Shown in pieces: positions 6,244-8,885 of a DNA stretch of 8,885 nt. The notes beneath the pieces were generated by a model. It made no database searches. It was not told the DNA's origin and was given only the letters and a program-made list of their open reading frames with translations. Origin of the DNA: Candidatus Omnitrophota bacterium (GTDB lineage: Bacteria > Omnitrophota > Gorgyraeia > JACOVV01); the NCBI GenBank assembly GCA_016177145.1, contig JACOVV010000010.1:1-8885 (forward strand), read 5' to 3'. Positions within the stretch are counted from its first letter, which is position 1. Every line of letters starts with the position of its first letter. The position numbers and the translations under genes were made by a program.

Positions 6244-6572
6244 GTTATCAACACAAAGAGCTTGCCGGCGGGCGATGGAACCAATTACCGTTCTTAGAGC
6301 AAATGGCCAATATCGGGAGCGAAGTGGAGCGGGCTTTGAACTGGCAGGCGAAGAATAACCTTCTCTATTGCCGGAAGGCGGCCGAGCGGGCACTGGAATT
6401 AATGGATTTAACCTTGGGGGGAATTAAAAACTTTGCCCGCCTTAAAGAGCTTGCCCGCGCCAGAGAAGCCATGGTGGATTACTTCTTCGGGGTAAACCAG
6501 TATCGGTCCACGGAGGGGGCGTGGAGAAAATATTTCTCCTGTTTCACCTACGCCGCTCGGAAAAATCAGTAA
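6240..6572 (+). CDS. Small helical conserved hypothetical protein
   Basis: This protein has 110 residues, appears soluble and is almost entirely helical, with no signal peptide. Visible blocks are LAGGRWNQLPFLEQMANIGSE (about 8-28), a central helix AAERALELMDLTL and LKELARAREAMVDYFFG. The C-terminal part is aromatic-rich: WRKYFSCFTYAARKN. I do not know a named domain for it, though similar short proteins with the GRW, EQMANIGSEV and YFFG blocks seem familiar from candidate-phylum genomes. A four-helix, HEPN-like fold is possible, but the RX4-6H catalytic motif of HEPN ribonucleases is absent. It is translationally coupled to the DUF5674 gene by the ATGA overlap, and the aroK gene begins 3 nt after its stop. 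Partnership with the DUF5674 protein is inferred from this arrangement only. Confidence 0.75.
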   Translation: MSYQHKELAGGRWNQLPFLEQMANIGSEVERALNWQAKNNLLYCRKAAERALELMDLTLGGIKNFARLKELARAREAMVDYFFGVNQYRSTEGAWRKYFSCFTYAARKNQ

Positions 6573-6575
6573 ACA

Positions 6576-7094
6576 ATGAAAATCATCCTGGTTGGTTTCA
6601 TGGGGTCCGGTAAAAGCGCGGTCGGCAGAGAGCTTGCCAAGCGGCTGGGGGTGCGGTTTGTGGATATTGATGAACTGATTGTCAAGCGGGAGGGACGGAG
6701 TATCGCCAAGGTCTTTGCCGAGGCGGGGGAACCGTATTTCCGTAAAATTGAAAAGCAGATTACCCTGGAAGTTTGCCAGAGACAAGACCCATGTGTCATT
6801 GCCACCGGCGGCGGCACACTCATGGACCCTGACAGCCGGGCCGCTTTGAAGAGAGCCGGAACACTACTGGTCTGGCTGAAGGTAAGTCCTCAAAAAGCGC
6901 TCGAACGGACCAAGGATCATCCTGTGAGGCCGCTCTTAAAGGAAGCGGATCCTTTGAATAAAATAGCCTCCCTTTTGGCCGTTCGTGAGCCGGTCTACGC
7001 TCAAGCGGATTTGGCTGTTGATACGGATCATCAATCGGTAGAACAGGTTATCCAAGAAATCCTCGCTTTCATAGAAAAAAATAAAAAAAGTTGA
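6576..7094 (+). CDS. aroK: Shikimate kinase
   Basis: This cytoplasmic enzyme of 172 residues phosphorylates shikimate to shikimate 3-phosphate with ATP, the fifth step of the chorismate pathway to aromatic amino acids. The Walker A loop is G7-F-M-G-S-G-K-S14. D32 and R56 (FRKIE) match the shikimate-binding residues, as does the G78-G-G80 motif in VIATGGGTL. The lid arginine is R118 in HPVRPLL and the adenine-site arginine is R137 in VREPVYAQAD. Length and all key residues are normal, so it should be active. It starts 3 nt after the preceding stop with no real ribosome-binding site, so reinitiation by ribosomes finishing the upstream gene is likely. No other shikimate-pathway gene (such as aroB, often adjacent in other bacteria) is in the window. 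aroL is an alternative name for the same activity. Confidence 0.96.
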   Translation: MKIILVGFMGSGKSAVGRELAKRLGVRFVDIDELIVKREGRSIAKVFAEAGEPYFRKIEKQITLEVCQRQDPCVIATGGGTLMDPDSRAALKRAGTLLVWLKVSPQKALERTKDHPVRPLLKEADPLNKIASLLAVREPVYAQADLAVDTDHQSVEQVIQEILAFIEKNKKS

Positions 7095-7120
7095 AAGAAA
7101 ATCGCGCCGGGGAGCGTCTG

Positions 7121-7126
7121 TATTCT
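7121..7126 (+). promoter_or_regulatory. Possible -10 box directly before dprA
   Basis: TATTCT (four of six matches to TATAAT) ends 6 nt before ATG 7133, so transcription would begin at about the A of the start codon. No -35 box lies at the right distance; TTGAAA at 7091-7096 is too far away (24 nt). The gene could equally be read through from aroK. Confidence 0.3.
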
Positions 7127-7132
7127 TAGAAT

Positions 7133-8161
7133 ATGGATGATCTAGAGGCGATTCTCTTACTCAATACCTGTCCCAAGATGCACCTGCGTAAGCTCCAGGA
7201 GTATCTGGAGCGATACGGCTCTTTACAGGCCATTATCCAAAAGGACCCTCAAATCAAGCAAAGGTGCCAATCGTTTGATCTGACCGATGAATTCAGGGAG
7301 ATTCAACAGCGAAACGTAAAAATAATCTCTTTTATGGATGAACGTTATCCAAGCCGGCTCAAAGAGATTGCGGATCCTCCATTGATTCTCTACGCCCGGG
7401 GGGAGGTTAGTTTATTAAAGGAAGAAAAGGCCATTGCCTTTGTCGGCGCCCGGAAAGCGACACCCTACGGCTTAAAATTGGCGGGCCAGTGGAGCGGGGA
7501 GATCGCTTCTTACGGGATGACGATTGTTTCAGGTCTGGCTTTGGGGATTGACGGCGCCGCTCATGAGGGGGCGCTCAAAAAAGGAGGTAAGACGATTGCC
7601 ATTCTCGGTTCAGGACTGGCGGAATTGTACCCTCTCCAGCATCGGCCGTTGGCTGAGCGGATCGCGCGGGATGGGCTTATTCTTTCCGAATTTCCGATGG
7701 GGACAGAGCCATGGCCCCAGCATTTTCCAAGGAGAAACCGTTTGATCAGCGGCCTTTCGCTGGGGGTTGTTGTGATCGAGGCGGGGGAAAGAAGCGGGGC
7801 GCTGGTGACAGCTTCCGCCGCTTTAGAACAAGGGCGGGACGTTTTCGCCCTGCCGGGCAGAGTGGATTCACCTTTATCCATCGGAACCAACCGGTTAATT
7901 AAGGATGGGGCCAGGGTGGCTCTCTCAGCGAGAGAAATTTTGGAAGAACTCTCTTTGCCCATTTTGCAGTCGTGTCCGGAGAGTGAACCGGAGAAGGAAC
8001 AAAACCCGATTCTGGATCTTCTTTCCGAAGGACCGGTTCCCCTGGAAGAATTGGTGAAACGATTAGACAGACCAGTAGCCCAATTGACGAGTGAATTGGC
8101 GCTGTTAGAAATCGCGGGAAAAGTTATTCAATTGCCGGGGCCTTGTTTCGCAAAACCTTGA
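7133..8161 (+). CDS. dprA: DNA-processing protein DprA
   Basis: The product has 342 residues and the full three-part DprA layout. The N-terminal helical (SAM-like) domain spans about 1-65. The Rossmann-like DNA-binding domain (about 66-272) shows FVGARKATPYG (103-113), IVSGLALGIDGAAHEGAL (131-148), FPRRNRLISG (198-207), SGALVTASAALEQGRDV (221-237) and SIGTNRLIKDGA (249-260). A C-terminal winged helix occupies about 291-337. DprA binds incoming single-stranded DNA in the cytoplasm, shields it and loads RecA, so it is central to natural transformation. It is also common in species never shown to be competent. All key motifs are intact. ATG 7133 is the earliest possible start because an in-frame TAG lies at 7127-7129, yet there is no Shine-Dalgarno at usable spacing. 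The closest purine run, GGGGAG (7109-7114), is about 18 nt away. No com genes are nearby. Confidence 0.96.
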   Translation: MDDLEAILLLNTCPKMHLRKLQEYLERYGSLQAIIQKDPQIKQRCQSFDLTDEFREIQQRNVKIISFMDERYPSRLKEIADPPLILYARGEVSLLKEEKAIAFVGARKATPYGLKLAGQWSGEIASYGMTIVSGLALGIDGAAHEGALKKGGKTIAILGSGLAELYPLQHRPLAERIARDGLILSEFPMGTEPWPQHFPRRNRLISGLSLGVVVIEAGERSGALVTASAALEQGRDVFALPGRVDSPLSIGTNRLIKDGARVALSAREILEELSLPILQSCPESEPEKEQNPILDLLSEGPVPLEELVKRLDRPVAQLTSELALLEIAGKVIQLPGPCFAKP

Positions 8162-8187
8162 CAAGCTCTTTTATCAGCCAGTATAGT
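8158..8187 (+). promoter_or_regulatory. Promoter of the glycosyltransferase gene, overlapping the dprA stop
   Basis: A perfect -35 box TTGACA lies at 8158-8163 and shares bases with the dprA stop TGA (8159-8161). The -10 box TATAGT (five of six matches) lies at 8182-8187 with an 18-nt spacer. The predicted start, near 8194, is only about 2 nt before ATG 8196, so the transcript would be essentially leaderless. Confidence 0.75.
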
Positions 8188-8195
8188 ATCCCAAG

Positions 8196-8885
8196 ATGAA
8201 ATTATCACCGATCGTCAGTGTCATCATCGCGGCTTATAACCAGGGGCGGTATTTAGAAGAAGCCTTACGGAGTGTTTTTTGCCAAAGTCTGCCGTCGGAG
8301 GAATTTGAAATTATCGTTGTCAATGATGGCTCGACCGACAACACAAGTAATATACTAAAGGAATACAAAGATAGGGTTATCGTTCTTGAGCAACCCAATC
8401 AGGGGTTGTCCAAGAGTTGTAATTTGGGTTTATCCAAAGCGCGAGGGCGATATTTTGTCCGTTTAGACTCCGATGATTGGATGGATCCGGATTTGCTTTG
8501 TCTTGAGAAAAAAACGTTAGACGAGAACCCCAAGGCCTGTTGTGTCTATTGTGACCGTTATGAAATCAGCGAAGGGGAGCGGCGGAGAATCCAGGTAAGG
8601 AAAGAAAATTTATACGATCTAATCGCTTGCGGTGTGATGTTCCAAACCGAGAAGGTGCGCGCAGTGGGTGGTTACCGCTCTGTTTACTGGGAAGAGTACG
8701 ATCTTTTCCTCCGGCTTCAGGAAGAAGGAGAATTTTTGTATCTGCCGACACCGCTTTATTATTACCGGAGGCACCAGGAAAATATGACGAATAAGAGGGA
8801 CCGTAAAAAACAGGGATGGGTGGAGCTCATTAAGGAATGGGGAAAAGAAAAAATTTTGAGTTTAGGAAATGATTCGGAGTTGGAA
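8196..8885 (+). CDS. Glycosyltransferase family 2 protein, 5' part
   Basis: The frame is open for 230 codons and is cut by the window end. The fold is GT-A, family 2. The N-terminal strand reads P5-IVSVIIAAYNQGRYLEEAL, with S26-V-F-C-Q after it. The nucleotide-sugar binding motif is VVNDGSTDNT (41-50). EQPNQGLSKSCNLGLSKARG follows (65-84), and the metal-binding DXD-type motif is R89-L-D-S-D-D94. The acceptor-side region has VGGYRSVYWEEYDLFLRL (157-174), whose acidic residues E166/E167 and D169 would include the catalytic base. Such enzymes move a sugar from a nucleotide donor to a cell-surface glycan, lipid or protein; donor and acceptor cannot be predicted. The residues up to 230 complete a typical catalytic domain. 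ATG 8196 is the earliest possible start, since an in-frame TAG lies at 8184-8186. There is no Shine-Dalgarno. Confidence 0.93.
   Translation, partial: MKLSPIVSVIIAAYNQGRYLEEALRSVFCQSLPSEEFEIIVVNDGSTDNTSNILKEYKDRVIVLEQPNQGLSKSCNLGLSKARGRYFVRLDSDDWMDPDLLCLEKKTLDENPKACCVYCDRYEISEGERRRIQVRKENLYDLIACGVMFQTEKVRAVGGYRSVYWEEYDLFLRLQEEGEFLYLPTPLYYYRRHQENMTNKRDRKKQGWVELIKEWGKEKILSLGNDSELE

Noticed and set aside
6240..6572. HEPN-type toxin identity for the 110-residue protein
   Set aside because: The RX4-6H catalytic motif of HEPN ribonucleases is absent; only an all-helical character is shared.
7127..7132. TAGAAT as the -10 box of dprA
   Set aside because: It matches well but would place transcription start inside the gene, after ATG 7133.
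1..8885. CRISPR array, tRNA, rRNA or mobile element
   Set aside because: No regularly spaced repeats, no structural RNA sequence, no transposase or integrase, and no terminal inverted repeats were seen on reading.

Overview
The window looks like chromosomal DNA from a diderm (outer-membrane) bacterium. The evidence is a TolC-type outer-membrane channel, an RND pump and a secreted protein of the exosortase-associated TIGR04073 family. That family, together with a DUF5674 protein and a YIP1 membrane protein, suggests an uncultivated lineage such as Omnitrophota. This placement is recalled from family distributions, not tested. I saw no rRNA, tRNA, CRISPR array, insertion sequence or phage gene. 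All genes are on the + strand.

Layout. Positions 2-418 hold the 3' end of a YIP1-family membrane protein gene, closed by a strong intrinsic terminator. Positions 589-933 hold a single-gene unit for a small exported TIGR04073 protein, with its own ribosome-binding site and a second strong terminator. Positions 1020-5852 hold an efflux operon: a sigma70-type promoter, a nested palindromic operator, a MarR repressor, a TolC-like outer-membrane protein and an HAE1-type RND permease. These three genes are joined by 4-nt start/stop overlaps (GTGA and ATGA). The periplasmic adaptor (membrane fusion protein) that normally links such a permease to TolC is missing from the window.

Positions 5887-7094 hold a second transcription unit. 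It starts at a perfect TATAAT box and runs through a DUF5674 protein, a 110-residue helical protein of unknown function (ATGA overlap) and shikimate kinase (3-nt gap). dprA (7133-8161) follows after 38 nt. A glycosyltransferase family 2 gene (from 8196, cut by the window end) has its own promoter, whose -35 box overlaps the dprA stop codon.

How the parts fit. MarR probably represses its own efflux operon through the palindrome that overlaps the transcription start. The second half combines housekeeping (shikimate pathway), uptake and recombination of DNA (DprA) and surface glycan synthesis (GT2), without one obvious common theme.

Two features stand out beyond gene content. First, three starts (5902, 7133, 8196) have a -10-like hexamer ending only 6-9 nt upstream, no Shine-Dalgarno sequence, and a nearby in-frame stop that rules out an earlier start. 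This suggests leaderless mRNAs. Second, the signal-peptide region of the TolC gene carries a T8 run followed directly by a 14-nt near-perfect tandem duplication, a possible frameshift hotspot.
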